NCBI GenBank assembly: GCA_945643635.1
Contig: CALZFC010000080.1
Coordinates: forward strand, 658,501 to 722,500
DNA length: 64,000 bases
Direction of reading: 5' to 3'
From: Allodiplogaster sudhausi
Taxonomy: Eukaryota > Nematoda > Chromadorea > Rhabditida > Diplogasteridae
Below the pieces are notes generated by a model that was not told the origin of the DNA, ran no database searches, and saw only the letters and a program-made list of their open reading frames with translations. The position numbers were made by a program, and so were the translations under genes. This document shows, piece by piece, positions 1 to 12,627 of this stretch; within the stretch, counting starts at the first letter, position 1; each line of letters opens with the position of its first letter.

Positions 1-26
1 AACACACAAAATGAAGCATGACATAC

Positions 27-633
27 TCTCTGGATGAAAACTCCGCGATCGTTTCGGTCGTTGAGGTTCACAGATGGGAAGTTGCGACCGCCGTGCAGAG
101 TCATGCCGAAAGGAGTGCGGCAACGACTACCGTAATCTTCCTTTCGCGGTAGGATCACTTCACGGCAGGCGCCCAGATGTGGATTGTGTAAAACGCCGAA
201 GCGAATGTGGCAACTCGCCGTCAGAATAGCCTGTGCAAGGATATCAAGTAGCAATAGAAGGTGAGAGAGGAGGAATCCTTCAGACTTACGAAATGAACCG
301 TGTCTGCAGGAATGCCTCGCGCAGAAACGCCATTGATGCTGATGATTTGGTCTCCAAAGCGGAGTTGAGTGGATGCTGCCGGTGAGTCGGGCTGCAACCC
401 AAGTTATTGAGTTTACTTCCGTATGGAATATTCAAAGGCGGACACTGTCACGACTTGCGTCGTCATTATAGTGTCTTCATATACGCGAAGAAAACTCCAA
501 CCACAATGTATTGGACGAAGAAGCCGCCAGGCTGTCCGGTAGGCTCTTCAAAAGGAGGCACGCGGACAGTGGCGCATGAAGCAACCACGAAGCCGAAGAG
601 TTCATCTTCTTCTCGTCTCAGTTCGACTATTTC
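27..633 (-). CDS. Tandem PDZ-domain protein, internal part
   Basis: Three exons, all phase 0, are seen on the minus strand: 502-633 (44 codons, after an AAG acceptor), 290-391 (34 codons) and 27-230 (68 codons). The last ends at a gtatgt donor, so the gene continues off the left edge. Together the first two exons and the start of the third give one complete PDZ domain: a first strand EIVELRREEDELFGFVV, the carboxylate-binding-loop region GGFFVQYIV, then LRFGDQIISINGVSARGIP. A second PDZ domain begins at REVILPRK and is cut at GVFIQR by the edge. PDZ domains bind C-terminal peptides and usually build membrane-associated scaffolds. The tandem layout recalls syntenin or Mint/X11, but I cannot assign an orthologue. 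Upstream exons were not found; foldback elements occupy the DNA to the right. Confidence 0.75.
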
Positions 634-690
634 CTTAGAAGGTTAAAGTTTTCTAGTTTTCTCTTAAAATGTTTGAGGTAATAAGTTATA

Positions 691-2085
691 TGACGCGATT
701 TGCGAGAGAATCAAAATGGATCAAAGCGGCCGCGGACATAGCCAAAATCGACCAGCTTGGATTTTGTGCAAAAGTTCCTTATAGGTACTTTCTGATACGG
801 GGAATCGATTGGAGATGGTCTGGAAGTCGGAAAATGTCTTGTTCGTTTGCTATGACGGCTTGAATTATGGTTCTCGCAGCGCAGGGAGGCGAGCTGGATG
901 CACGTTTGAGGTCACTACGCCGCGATCTGTTGTGATATAGAAACGAAAATTTACACCGTGATAGCAAAGATATTGTTCTAAACAACAAAAAAGAAAAATG
1001 TGAAAATTTCCAAATTTATGTGTTTTATTGGCATTAATGTTCGTGGGAGCATAGTGGACGCAATACTCATTTTACCAGAACCTTACCTACACGGTTGAAT
1101 AGAGCATGAAAATAGCTTTCGAACGAACTATTGGGTTTTGAAAACTTAGGAACTCTTTGATGTTTCCTGATCGAATATCCCGATGTGCCTGTACAAATCA
1201 CCACATCGAAATCATTTCCCCGCGTCCAAACGTACACCAGAAGAAAGAGCATAAAATTTTCTACAGAGTGAACCCCTTCAATAAAATTCCAAGTCTTCGG
1301 TATTTTGTTATAAGTCATATAATTAGGGCCGGTAGTGCAACACATTGCGCCCAAAAATTAATCTTTTTTTAGTTTATTCGAATTAGAATATTCCAATATT
1401 TTTTTTAGCGCCTTTCCTTGAAGAATTGTTATAAACGGATGCCCTATTCTTTTAAGTTGTAACAAAATATCTTACCCCTGGAATTCTCCTGAAAGGGGTC
1501 AGTTCAGAGTAAATTTCACGCTCTTTCTTCTTGTGTATGCTTGGACGCGCGAAAAAATTTCGAGGCGCCTTTTTTAATCTGCGGGCGTTCTGATTTGTAC
1601 TGTCACGATATTCGATCAGGAAACATCAAAGAGTTCCTAAGTTTTCAAAACCCAATAGTTCGTTCGAAAGCTATTTTCATGCTCTATTCAACCGTGTAGG
1701 TAAGGTTCTGGTAAAATGAGTATTGCGTCCACTATGCTCCCACGAACATTAATGCCTATAAAACACATAAATTTGGAAATTTTCACATTTTTCTTTTTTG
1801 TTGTTTAGAACAATATCTTTGCTATCACGGTGTAAATTTTCGTTTCTATATCACAACAGATCGCGGCGTAGTGACCTCAAACGTGCATCCAGCTCGCCTC
1901 CCTGCGCTGCGAGAACCATAATTCAAGCCGTCATAGCAAACGAACAAGACATTTTCCGACTTCCAGACCATCTCCAATCGATTCCCCGTATCAGAAAGTA
2001 CCTATAAGGAACTTTTGAGCAAAATCCAGGATGGTCGATTTTGGCTATGTCCGCGGCCTTTTTGATTCTCTCGCAAATCGCGTCA
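691..2085. mobile_element. Long foldback element with TA flanks
   Basis: Two near-identical arms in inverted orientation, about 691-1200 and 1591-2085, surround a ~390 bp centre. The outer ends read TGACGCGATTTGCGAGAGA, and both ends are flanked by TA (689-690 and 2086-2087). This fits a Tc1/mariner-class target duplication. No transposase frame is present, so the element is non-autonomous. Small open frames inside the arms are mirror images of each other and are not genes. Confidence 0.75.
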
Positions 2086-2244
2086 TATGAATTTAGAAAA
2101 AAAAATATTTTCAAACCAGCGCAGGTTCGAAATCATCCTGTTGTGGCAGCACTGACGCCATTTCAACTTTTTTTTTCAACTCATTTTCAGGCCTAAAGCT
2201 GCCTAAACTTTTCACACTCTTTTCATACTTCATTATTAGACCAC

Positions 2245-3049
2245 GAAGATAAAATCGATCATTTACTAATATACCTATTTCAATTATGATTTTAATATAT
2301 TTGCAGGTCATCACTGAACTAATTTAGATGGTTATTTGACCTGTTAAAATTAGGTGCTAACTATTTGTGCACACTCTGAACACCGCGGTCAACTTTGGTC
2401 CTCAGCCCAGACGCACTTATAATGATGCTACATATGCAGGGGTCCGTGTTCCAAAAGTGGTTTTGCGAATCTCAAATGATAGATCATAGGCTTTTATACC
2501 TCCAGAAGCCCTATTTCATCCCTGTCTTCATGAACCCACAAGATACAGTAGATCGTTTGAATGTACCCGTGTCATAGTGTAGTACGTTGACCTATAAGAC
2601 AAGAAAGTAATAACGAAAAACTTAACATCGAATCAAAAACCACATTAATCGGTACAGACGAGTATTCAGCAAGCGTCTAAATAACTATTAGATCATTTAA
2701 TGTTCTGATTGATCTAGAACCAAACGTTGTCATATACATCGTACTACTATGCTATCTTGTGGGTTCATGAAGACAGGGATGAAATAGGGCTTCCGAAGGT
2801 ATAAAAGCCTACGATCTATCATTTGAGATTGGCAAAACCGCTTTTGGAACACGGACCCCTGCATAGCATCATTATAAGTGCGTCTGGGCTGAGGACCAAA
2901 GTTGACCGCGGTGTTCAGAGTGTGCACAAATAGTAAACACCTAATTTTAACAGCACAAATATCCATCTAAATTAGTTCAGTGGTGACCTGCAAATATATT
3001 AAAATCATTATTGAAATAGGTATATTAGTAAATGATCGATTTTATCTTC
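2245..3049. mobile_element. Foldback element, ~300 bp arms
   Basis: The left arm (about 2245-2546) and right arm (about 2753-3049) are inverted copies at roughly 90% identity by eye, with a ~200 bp AT-rich loop. The ends begin GAAGATAAAATCGATC. No clear target duplication is seen and no coding capacity is preserved. The superfamily is unknown. Confidence 0.65.
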
Positions 3050-3659
3050 CTGAACCGTCTGCATCTCAGGCCGAGTGCATGGTTAGTGAACTGGGGGCAG
3101 GCAACATGTAAAAACTTGTGATTAAATAGCGATTAGATCAAAACGGAATCGCAGAGATGCTCTAGAATACTGAAAAATCATGCATCAAATAAAAACTACC
3201 CGAATATCAAAGAAACAACCTAATTTGTTCAGCACGCCTAAATGTGCACCCCGTGTGATTTGACTTATTGATTTTTTTCTTGCCTTGTAGTCGATCTATG
3301 AAATCAATATTCTGCTACTAACAATCTGACAGCATAAAGAAGGAACCCTTAAAATTTCATCAACTTTCATTAACTTTGAAAGAAATTATGCACGAAAAAC
3401 CAAAAGTTAATAGAATTTTGACCGGCACTGTACATACATATTTGCATACCTCCACTGCAGAAGTAGTGCTCAAATGACTCTCAATATATTTGCATGCTAC
3501 AATTATCCGAGGTAAAAGTGAAATTTGAATATTGAAAAATAATGAAAAATTAGAATAATTTATACGCATGGCCAGATATTACAGTTTTAATAAGCACAAT
3601 TGGAATATTAAAAAAAATAAAGCAATCGAATAATCAATTTTATTTTTTTAAGGAAACTA
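3050..3659. other. AT-rich DNA without a recognised gene
   Basis: No splice-consistent exon, RNA gene or long repeat was seen. The stretch separates the foldback elements from the pogo-type MITE. Confidence 0.5.
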
Positions 3660-4096
3660 CCGTATTTTCTCTATTAGTGCTCCTCCTTCTATTAGAACCC
3701 CCCCCCCCCTAACAGTGCCCCCCCTCTCGCAAGGGTATTGAAAAATAGTACCCCTCCCTCTAATAGAACCCTCCCTTTAAAAGTGCCCCCCCCCCCCTAA
3801 TTGTCTAATAGAGACGGTTCTGGAATCTATGCTTGAGGTATGGGATGCTCATACCAATGAACTGATTGCAAATTCATTCAAAATCTACGGTAAAACTGAT
3901 ATTCCGGTGATGATTCCATTGAAGAAGAGCTATGATTCTTCGTTTTTGAGAACAAAATGTTGTTATCAAACTTTTAGTCAATCACATTGAAAAATAGCAC
4001 CCCTCCCTCTAATAGAACCCCCCCTCTAATAGTGCCCCCCTCTCGCAGGGGTATTGAAAAATAGTACCCCCGGAGGCACTAATAGAGAATATACGG
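3660..4096. mobile_element. Pogo-type MITE with TA target duplication
   Basis: The 437-bp element has imperfect terminal inverted repeats: CCGTATTTTCTCTATTAGTG on the left, mirrored on the right with one early mismatch. TA flanks both ends (3658-3659 and 4097-4098). Near both ends it holds short C-rich tandem motifs built on 'ctctaatagaacccc' and 'aatagtgcccccc'. Between them lies a remnant of a pogo-like transposase C-terminus, which independently supports the TA-target assignment. Confidence 0.7.
3835..3991 (+). pseudogene. Remnant of pogo/Tigger-like transposase C-terminus
   Basis: A 51-codon open stretch begins EVWDAHTNELIANSFKIYG and ends at a stop. The W-x(5-7)-ELI-x-x-SF-x-x-x-G pattern is the typical ending of pogo/Tigger DDE transposases, just after the catalytic domain. 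No upstream transposase sequence remains. It lies inside a short TA-flanked element of the same expected superfamily. Confidence 0.45.
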
Positions 4097-4297
4097 TATG
4101 TCGTTTATTGTTGGAATATTCCAGCTTTTTACCGGTTGGTTTCTACTTGATGGTAAGCTTGAATTGTACTCTTTCAGTTTCACTGTCAAGCTCTAAAGAT
4201 ACCGATTTTGTAAAGCATTTTCTAGTCTTTTTGAAGACAGTGATTTGCAATTTTTAGCAGCCATAACAATAATACCGAAGATTTTGTGTTCCTCAGA

Positions 4298-4303
4298 TTT
4301 TAT
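4298..4303 (-). terminator. Poly(A) signal AATAAA of the phosphatase gene
   Basis: AATAAA on the minus strand, about 180 bases downstream of the phosphatase stop codon at 4484. Confidence 0.5.
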
Positions 4304-4483
4304 TTTATGTCATACATAGCGATGTAAAATTATCAATTCTTTCCATTGGATGTGTGAACAGCACCACAACTTCTATCCCAATTATGGCTTTATCATAGCC
4401 GTGGCTTGGCAGAAAGGATGGGGCTTGACGTGTAGGGAGACGCTTGGAAGGGAGGCGAGGAAGGGGGAATGGGGCGGGGCCAG

Positions 4484-6408
4484 CTACATGAAGCCGCGTT
4501 GCTTGCAGAAAGCCTCGTACTGGCCGATGAATCCGCTCATCTCCTCGCGCTTCACGACCTGGCAATAGAATGTTTATTCTTGATAAATAAGAATAAATTG
4601 TTGGAAAGAGAAAAAGATGACTGAAGAACTGACACCGCGGGTGATGACGAACTCGGCGACGACTCGACCCACGAAGAGATACTGGATGTCCATCTGGACA
4701 GAGCCATGGCGGCGGCTGCGCAGCTCCATCACCGTCTCAATACAATCTATTACGATCAGAGCGAAAGTAGAGATGGTATTTGATATTTAGAAAAGAAGCT
4801 GGCTGACCTGCTTGAGAGTGGCGGACTCTCCCCGCACCAGCCGAGTGTACAGCATGTCCAGGCCGACGATGGTGCCCGTGCGGCCGATTCCTCAAGCAAC
4901 GATCTCTTTCAACGATCTTGCATTGTCTTGTAGAACCTGCAGAGCAGTGGATGGTGACCGGCGAGGACTTGCGGACGCGCTGCATGAGCTTGAAGCAGGC
5001 GAGCAGCTGGGTCGGCACTCCGCGATCGGGCCAGTTCTGCCAGTAGATGTGCTCCACTTCGTGCGACTCCTGCATGGGAAAGCTTGAACTGTGTATCATT
5101 AAAAGGGAATAAAGTGCGCTGACCTCTCCGCAAGTGATCTTGATGGAAGTGATGTTCATGACTTGCTCGTAGACATCCTTCTGCGTGGCAGTGACGGTCA
5201 GCTGCCCGTACGTCATCTGGAAGAGTCCCCTTGTCCTACCCCCTTCTCCTCCCCCCTTTCTATCTCCACCTCCTCACCGACTCGCCGACATTGTCCGGCC
5301 AGTACTGCTCGCACTTCTTCTTTCCCTGCTCGACGATGTTGCAGAGCATGATGATCGCCTTACTCTTCGTCTGCCAGATCATCCTCCAGAAATCCTCGAG
5401 CGTGCGTTCGATCGGACCCTGAATTGTTTATTTATTAATTGTATAATGTTTTAATCTCTACTATCATAATATCTCTTTAGATGTACTTCAATTTCACTGA
5501 AACCGTCTAACCTGGGTGCAGATGTACTTGCGGCCGTCGACCGTGTCGACCCAGTTGGCGTGGATGTAATCGTCCGTCTCGAGGGGCCAGTTCAGCACCA
5601 CCCGAGACTCGTCCACGCAGAACACGTCTGCAACACGTTCTTCTAGTCCTCTCTAGTTGTCAAATGAAGCTGACCCTTGTATCGATTCTTCTCCATGTGC
5701 TGGTCGAAGGCGGCGCGTGGAGTGGCTCCGATGGGCTGCGTCTGCTTCTTGATGTCGTCGAACTCGGCGAGCAGCCCCTGCACTCCCGTCTGCAGAGAGG
5801 GAAGCATTTCGTCATCATCATTATGATTGACAACTTGACGGAACAAAATTGGTATCTTGGCGCAATTAGATAAATATTTGCATTACGCAAATTTGCACTT
5901 CCAATTTTCTTTTTAATTTCATTCGATATTCTAATTTGGATATAAATATTGATGCCTTCTGCAGGCCAAAGATGAATTCCTTGAAGCAGGCAATGGCTCC
6001 TTGATGCTCCCCTCCGGCAGTGCTCGCCTGTCAATTATTCATCTTTTAATATCTTCATTTTTTAGACGCAAAATATGAATAGTTCCTCGCATTGCTCACG
6101 TAATCCAAGATGAAATCCCGAGATGCCGAACCTTTCGCTTTTGGTTCGTTTTTCCCTTGTTGGCGGAGCCCGGCTCGTCGTCGTCTGAACAGAGAAGAGA
6201 AATTTTATTTTGTTTCGTTTTCTTGCTAGGTTTTTGAATCCATATTTGCCTACTATTAAATTAATGAATTAATTATTCAGTGCAGAACTAATTATTGTTT
6301 TGTTCTATTTTTTTTTCTCTTTAGTATTAAAAAAAAACTTTTCTTCCTAAAAAAAGTAAAAAATAAACCAATCGTGCCGGTCCGGCTGGTCTTCTTCACC
6401 TTCGGCAT
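4484..6408 (-). CDS. Cytosolic protein tyrosine phosphatase, nematode type
   Basis: Eleven exons: 6369-6408 (ATG), 6100-6184, 5956-6027, 5675-5789, 5512-5627, 5278-5418, 5124-5216, 4937-5069, 4808-4890, 4634-4735, 4484-4558. All junctions are in phase except within exon 2, which is one base short. Key motifs in order: NRYKDVFCVDESRVVL, DYIHANWVD (substrate loop), DFWRMIWQTKSKAIIMLC, the WPDRGVP loop with its general-acid Asp, the P-loop HCSAGIGRTG, and a final RSRRHGSVQMDIQYLF helix. The catalytic Cys is in exon 8 and the P-loop Arg in exon 9. About 351 residues are expected once the exon 2 deficit is made up. Exons 9 and 10 use GAG acceptors, and intron 3 appears to start with GC. It should remove phosphate from phosphotyrosine in the cytoplasm; the basic N-terminus suggests no receptor region. 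Exons 1-8 lie inside tandem unit 1; exons 9-11 are unique. Confidence 0.88.
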
Positions 6409-6513
6409 CTTTGTTGCTGCAATATCTGCAACTTTTTTTAATCGGATTTGATTCTTATAAGAAGAAAGGATATTCGGGATTTCAGCAAAAGGAATTAAGA
6501 GAGAAAGAGAAAC

Positions 6514-6566
<53 letters not shown>

Positions 6567-7146
6567 AAGAGACTAATCGAACTTGAAAGAGTGATTGTGA
6601 GACAAAAGGGAGCGATAGAGAGAGTGGGAGAAGGACTTAGAGAGCTGGAGAAAGACAAAAAGAGCAAGACAGTGCGAGGGAGCAAGAGGAGTAGAGAAAA
6701 GGAGGGAGAAACACAGGGAGAGAGAGGGCAGACGAGTGGATTGAAACCTTGGGTGAGTTGGCAGGTGAGAAGTAGTGGAGTGATCTCTCTTCAGCAATTT
6801 CCGCTTATTTATACTGCCAATTTGCACTTTCAGTGCAAAATGAAAGGAATAAAGGACATCTAAAATCGTGGATATCAAGAACGAACGTGTGAACTCTTGC
6901 AATGCTTAAAAAATTGATCAAGGTTTCAAAGTTTATGGGTACAACTGAACTGATGTAAATGGACGTGCTGAAACTTAAAATATGAGTAAATATGAAAAAA
7001 AATTTATCTGAATTTGTATAGTACACAATTAAATTACAGTGTATTAACAATGCTAAGAATAATCGCCGTTGCATTACCATTTTTTAAGAAAAATGTCATG
7101 AGGGAGAGAGAGAGAGAGTGTGTGGGAGAGAGGGAGAGAGAGAGAG

Positions 7147-7205
<59 letters not shown>

Positions 7206-7607
7206 AGAGAGAGAGAGTAGTCGGGGAAGATGGTCTCGCCAGCGCAGGGATGGGCGACGAAGTCTACGGCGATGGATTGCTTCGTAGTGGATCCAGAAGG
7301 TCGAGATATACGGCCACTGATCTTGTTCCTTTTTGATCGATATTCATTGCCCAAGCCAACTTCCTCTTGGCCAGTCTTTGAGCAACTTCCTCACATCAGC
7401 TCAACACTCTGAGGTAGATAAATCTGCCGACAAAGTAATGGCTTTCTATCCAATAAAGTCGTTAAATGATCGTGAAACAATCATTTTTGTTCAAGAATTT
7501 CCAGCGATCCTCTATTATCATTTGATATTTTCCAGCTTTCTTAGGTGTCCATTTGTTCATTTCTTCCGTTGTAATCGACAGATAATAAATGCAGTCACTT
7601 ATGTTTT

Positions 7608-9123
7608 TTAATCCGTGTGAGAACTGGGAGAGGAAGACGGAGCGAGGTGAGGGGGAAGAAAGTGGATGGTGACCGGCGAGGACTTGCGGACGCGCTGCAT
7701 GAGCTTGAAGCAGGCGAGCAGCTGGGTCGGCACTCCGCGATCGGGCCAGTTCTGCCAGTAGATGTGCTCCACTTCGTGCGACTCCTGCATGGGAAAGCTT
7801 GAACTGTGTATCATTAAAAGGGAATAAAGTGCGCTGACCTCTCCGCAAGTGATCTTGATGGAAGTGATGTTCATGACTTGCTCGTAGACATCCTTCTGCG
7901 TGGCAGTGACGGTCAGCTGCCCGTACGTCATCTGGAAGAGTCCCCTTGTCCTACCCCCTTCTCCTCCCCCCTTTCTATCTCCACCTCCTCACCGACTCGC
8001 CGACATTGTCCGGCCAGTACTGCTCGCACTTCTTCTTTCCCTGCTCGACGATGTTGCAGAGCATGATGATCGCCTTACTCTTCGTCTGCCAGATCATCCT
8101 CCAGAAATCCTCGAGCGTGCGTTCGATCGGACCCTGAATTGTTTATTTATTAATTGTATAATGTTTTAATCTCTACTATCATAATATCTCTTTAGATGTA
8201 CTTCAATTTCACTGAAACCGTCTAACCTGGGTGCAGATGTACTTGCGGCCGTCGACCGTGTCGACCCAGTTGGCGTGGATGTAATCGTCCGTCTCGAGGG
8301 GCCAGTTCAGCACCACCCGAGACTCGTCCACGCAGAACACGTCTGCAACACGTTCTTCTAGTCCTCTCTAGTTGTCAAATGAAGCTGACCCTTGTATCGA
8401 TTCTTCTCCATGTGCTGGTCGAAGGCGGCGCGTGGAGTGGCTCCGATGGGCTGCGTCTGCTTCTTGATGTCGTCGAACTCGGCGAGCAGCCCCTGCACTC
8501 CCGTCTGCAGAGAGGGAAGCATTTCGTCATCATCATTATGATTGACAACTTGACGGAACAAAATTGGTATCTTGGCGCAATTAGATAAATATTTGCATTA
8601 CGCAAATTTGCACTTCCAATTTTCTTTTTAATTTCATTCGATATTCTAATTTGGATATAAATATTGATGCCTTCTGCAGGCCAAAGATGAATTCCTTGAA
8701 GCAGGCAATGGCTCCTTGATGCTCCCCTCCGGCAGTGCTCGCCTGTCAATTATTCATCTTTTAATATCTTCATTTTTTAGACGCAAAATATGAATAGTTC
8801 CTCGCATTGCTCACGTAATCCAAGATGAAATCCCGAGATGCCGAACCTTTCGCTTTTGGTTCGTTTTTCCCTTGTTGGCGGAGCCCGGCTCGTCGTCGTC
8901 TGAACAGAGAAGAGAAATTTTATTTTGTTTCGTTTTCTTGCTAGGTTTTTGAATCCATATTTGCCTACTATTAAATTAATGAATTAATTATTCAGTGCAG
9001 AACTAATTATTGTTTTGTTCTATTTTTTTTTCTCTTTAGTATTAAAAAAAAACTTTTCTTCCTAAAAAAAGTAAAAAATAAACCAATCGTGCCGGTCCGG
9101 CTGGTCTTCTTCACCTTCGGCAT
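7608..9123 (-). pseudogene. Truncated phosphatase copy 2, no catalytic loop
   Basis: This is the copy of phosphatase exons 1-8 in tandem unit 2, with its ATG at 9123. The repeat boundary falls right after VTIH, so the frame runs into upstream DNA (FLPPHLAPSSSPSSHTD) and stops at 7608. The catalytic Cys, P-loop and everything after it are missing. Any product would be catalytically dead, although the substrate-recognition half would be intact. It shares the exon 2 one-base deficit of copy 1. Confidence 0.85.
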
Positions 9124-9228
9124 CTTTGTTGCTGCAATATCTGCAACTTTTTTTAATCGGATTTGATTCTTATAAGAAGAAAGGATATTCGGGATTTCAG
9201 CAAAAGGAATTAAGAGAGAAAGAGAAAC

Positions 9229-9279
<51 letters not shown>

Positions 9280-9859
9280 AAGAGACTAATCGAACTTGAA
9301 AGAGTGATTGTGAGACAAAAGGGAGCGATAGAGAGAGTGGGAGAAGGACTTAGAGAGCTGGAGAAAGACAAAAAGAGCAAGACAGTGCGAGGGAGCAAGA
9401 GGAGTAGAGAAAAGGAGGGAGAAACACAGGGAGAGAGAGGGCAGACGAGTGGATTGAAACCTTGGGTGAGTTGGCAGGTGAGAAGTAGTGGAGTGATCTC
9501 TCTTCAGCAATTTCCGCTTATTTATACTGCCAATTTGCACTTTCAGTGCAAAATGAAAGGAATAAAGGACATCTAAAATCGTGGATATCAAGAACGAACG
9601 TGTGAACTCTTGCAATGCTTAAAAAATTGATCAAGGTTTCAAAGTTTATGGGTACAACTGAACTGATGTAAATGGACGTGCTGAAACTTAAAATATGAGT
9701 AAATATGAAAAAAAATTTATCTGAATTTGTATAGTACACAATTAAATTACAGTGTATTAACAATGCTAAGAATAATCGCCGTTGCATTACCATTTTTTAA
9801 GAAAAATGTCATGAGGGAGAGAGAGAGAGAGTGTGTGGGAGAGAGGGAGAGAGAGAGAG

Positions 9860-9916
<57 letters not shown>

Positions 9917-10318
9917 AGAGAGAGAGAGTAGTCGGGGAAGATGGTCTCGCCAGCGCAGGGATGGGCGACGAAGTCTACGGCGATGGATTGCTTCGTAGTG
10001 GATCCAGAAGGTCGAGATATACGGCCACTGATCTTGTTCCTTTTTGATCGATATTCATTGCCCAAGCCAACTTCCTCTTGGCCAGTCTTTGAGCAACTTC
10101 CTCACATCAGCTCAACACTCTGAGGTAGATAAATCTGCCGACAAAGTAATGGCTTTCTATCCAATAAAGTCGTTAAATGATCGTGAAACAATCATTTTTG
10201 TTCAAGAATTTCCAGCGATCCTCTATTATCATTTGATATTTTCCAGCTTTCTTAGGTGTCCATTTGTTCATTTCTTCCGTTGTAATCGACAGATAATAAA
10301 TGCAGTCACTTATGTTTT

Positions 10319-11834
10319 TTAATCCGTGTGAGAACTGGGAGAGGAAGACGGAGCGAGGTGAGGGGGAAGAAAGTGGATGGTGACCGGCGAGGACTTGCGG
10401 ACGCGCTGCATGAGCTTGAAGCAGGCGAGCAGCTGGGTCGGCACTCCGCGATCGGGCCAGTTCTGCCAGTAGATGTGCTCCACTTCGTGCGACTCCTGCA
10501 TGGGAAAGCTTGAACTGTGTATCATTAAAAGGGAATAAAGTGCGCTGACCTCTCCGCAAGTGATCTTGATGGAAGTGATGTTCATGACTTGCTCGTAGAC
10601 ATCCTTCTGCGTGGCAGTGACGGTCAGCTGCCCGTACGTCATCTGGAAGAGTCCCCTTGTCCTACCCCCTTCTCCTCCCCCCTTTCTATCTCCACCTCCT
10701 CACCGACTCGCCGACATTGTCCGGCCAGTACTGCTCGCACTTCTTCTTTCCCTGCTCGACGATGTTGCAGAGCATGATGATCGCCTTACTCTTCGTCTGC
10801 CAGATCATCCTCCAGAAATCCTCGAGCGTGCGTTCGATCGGACCCTGAATTGTTTATTTATTAATTGTATAATGTTTTAATCTCTACTATCATAATATCT
10901 CTTTAGATGTACTTCAATTTCACTGAAACCGTCTAACCTGGGTGCAGATGTACTTGCGGCCGTCGACCGTGTCGACCCAGTTGGCGTGGATGTAATCGTC
11001 CGTCTCGAGGGGCCAGTTCAGCACCACCCGAGACTCGTCCACGCAGAACACGTCTGCAACACGTTCTTCTAGTCCTCTCTAGTTGTCAAATGAAGCTGAC
11101 CCTTGTATCGATTCTTCTCCATGTGCTGGTCGAAGGCGGCGCGTGGAGTGGCTCCGATGGGCTGCGTCTGCTTCTTGATGTCGTCGAACTCGGCGAGCAG
11201 CCCCTGCACTCCCGTCTGCAGAGAGGGAAGCATTTCGTCATCATCATTATGATTGACAACTTGACGGAACAAAATTGGTATCTTGGCGCAATTAGATAAA
11301 TATTTGCATTACGCAAATTTGCACTTCCAATTTTCTTTTTAATTTCATTCGATATTCTAATTTGGATATAAATATTGATGCCTTCTGCAGGCCAAAGATG
11401 AATTCCTTGAAGCAGGCAATGGCTCCTTGATGCTCCCCTCCGGCAGTGCTCGCCTGTCAATTATTCATCTTTTAATATCTTCATTTTTTAGACGCAAAAT
11501 ATGAATAGTTCCTCGCATTGCTCACGTAATCCAAGATGAAATCCCGAGATGCCGAACCTTTCGCTTTTGGTTCGTTTTTCCCTTGTTGGCGGAGCCCGGC
11601 TCGTCGTCGTCTGAACAGAGAAGAGAAATTTTATTTTGTTTCGTTTTCTTGCTAGGTTTTTGAATCCATATTTGCCTACTATTAAATTAATGAATTAATT
11701 ATTCAGTGCAGAACTAATTATTGTTTTGTTCTATTTTTTTTTCTCTTTAGTATTAAAAAAAAACTTTTCTTCCTAAAAAAAGTAAAAAATAAACCAATCG
11801 TGCCGGTCCGGCTGGTCTTCTTCACCTTCGGCAT
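10319..11834 (-). pseudogene. Truncated phosphatase copy 3, no catalytic loop
   Basis: Same structure as copy 2: ATG at 11834, exons 1-8 preserved, read-through tail ending at 10319, catalytic Cys and later exons absent. I see no base that separates it from copy 2. It lies next to the unique gene at 13106-13517, whose stop is only about 20 bases from the repeat edge. Confidence 0.85.
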
Positions 11835-11939
11835 CTTTGTTGCTGCAATATCTGCAACTTTTTTTAATCGGATTTGATTCTTATAAGAAGAAAGGATATT
11901 CGGGATTTCAGCAAAAGGAATTAAGAGAGAAAGAGAAAC

Positions 11940-11990
<51 letters not shown>

Positions 11991-12570
11991 AAGAGACTAA
12001 TCGAACTTGAAAGAGTGATTGTGAGACAAAAGGGAGCGATAGAGAGAGTGGGAGAAGGACTTAGAGAGCTGGAGAAAGACAAAAAGAGCAAGACAGTGCG
12101 AGGGAGCAAGAGGAGTAGAGAAAAGGAGGGAGAAACACAGGGAGAGAGAGGGCAGACGAGTGGATTGAAACCTTGGGTGAGTTGGCAGGTGAGAAGTAGT
12201 GGAGTGATCTCTCTTCAGCAATTTCCGCTTATTTATACTGCCAATTTGCACTTTCAGTGCAAAATGAAAGGAATAAAGGACATCTAAAATCGTGGATATC
12301 AAGAACGAACGTGTGAACTCTTGCAATGCTTAAAAAATTGATCAAGGTTTCAAAGTTTATGGGTACAACTGAACTGATGTAAATGGACGTGCTGAAACTT
12401 AAAATATGAGTAAATATGAAAAAAAATTTATCTGAATTTGTATAGTACACAATTAAATTACAGTGTATTAACAATGCTAAGAATAATCGCCGTTGCATTA
12501 CCATTTTTTAAGAAAAATGTCATGAGGGAGAGAGAGAGAGAGTGTGTGGGAGAGAGGGAGAGAGAGAGAG

Positions 12571-12627
<57 letters not shown>

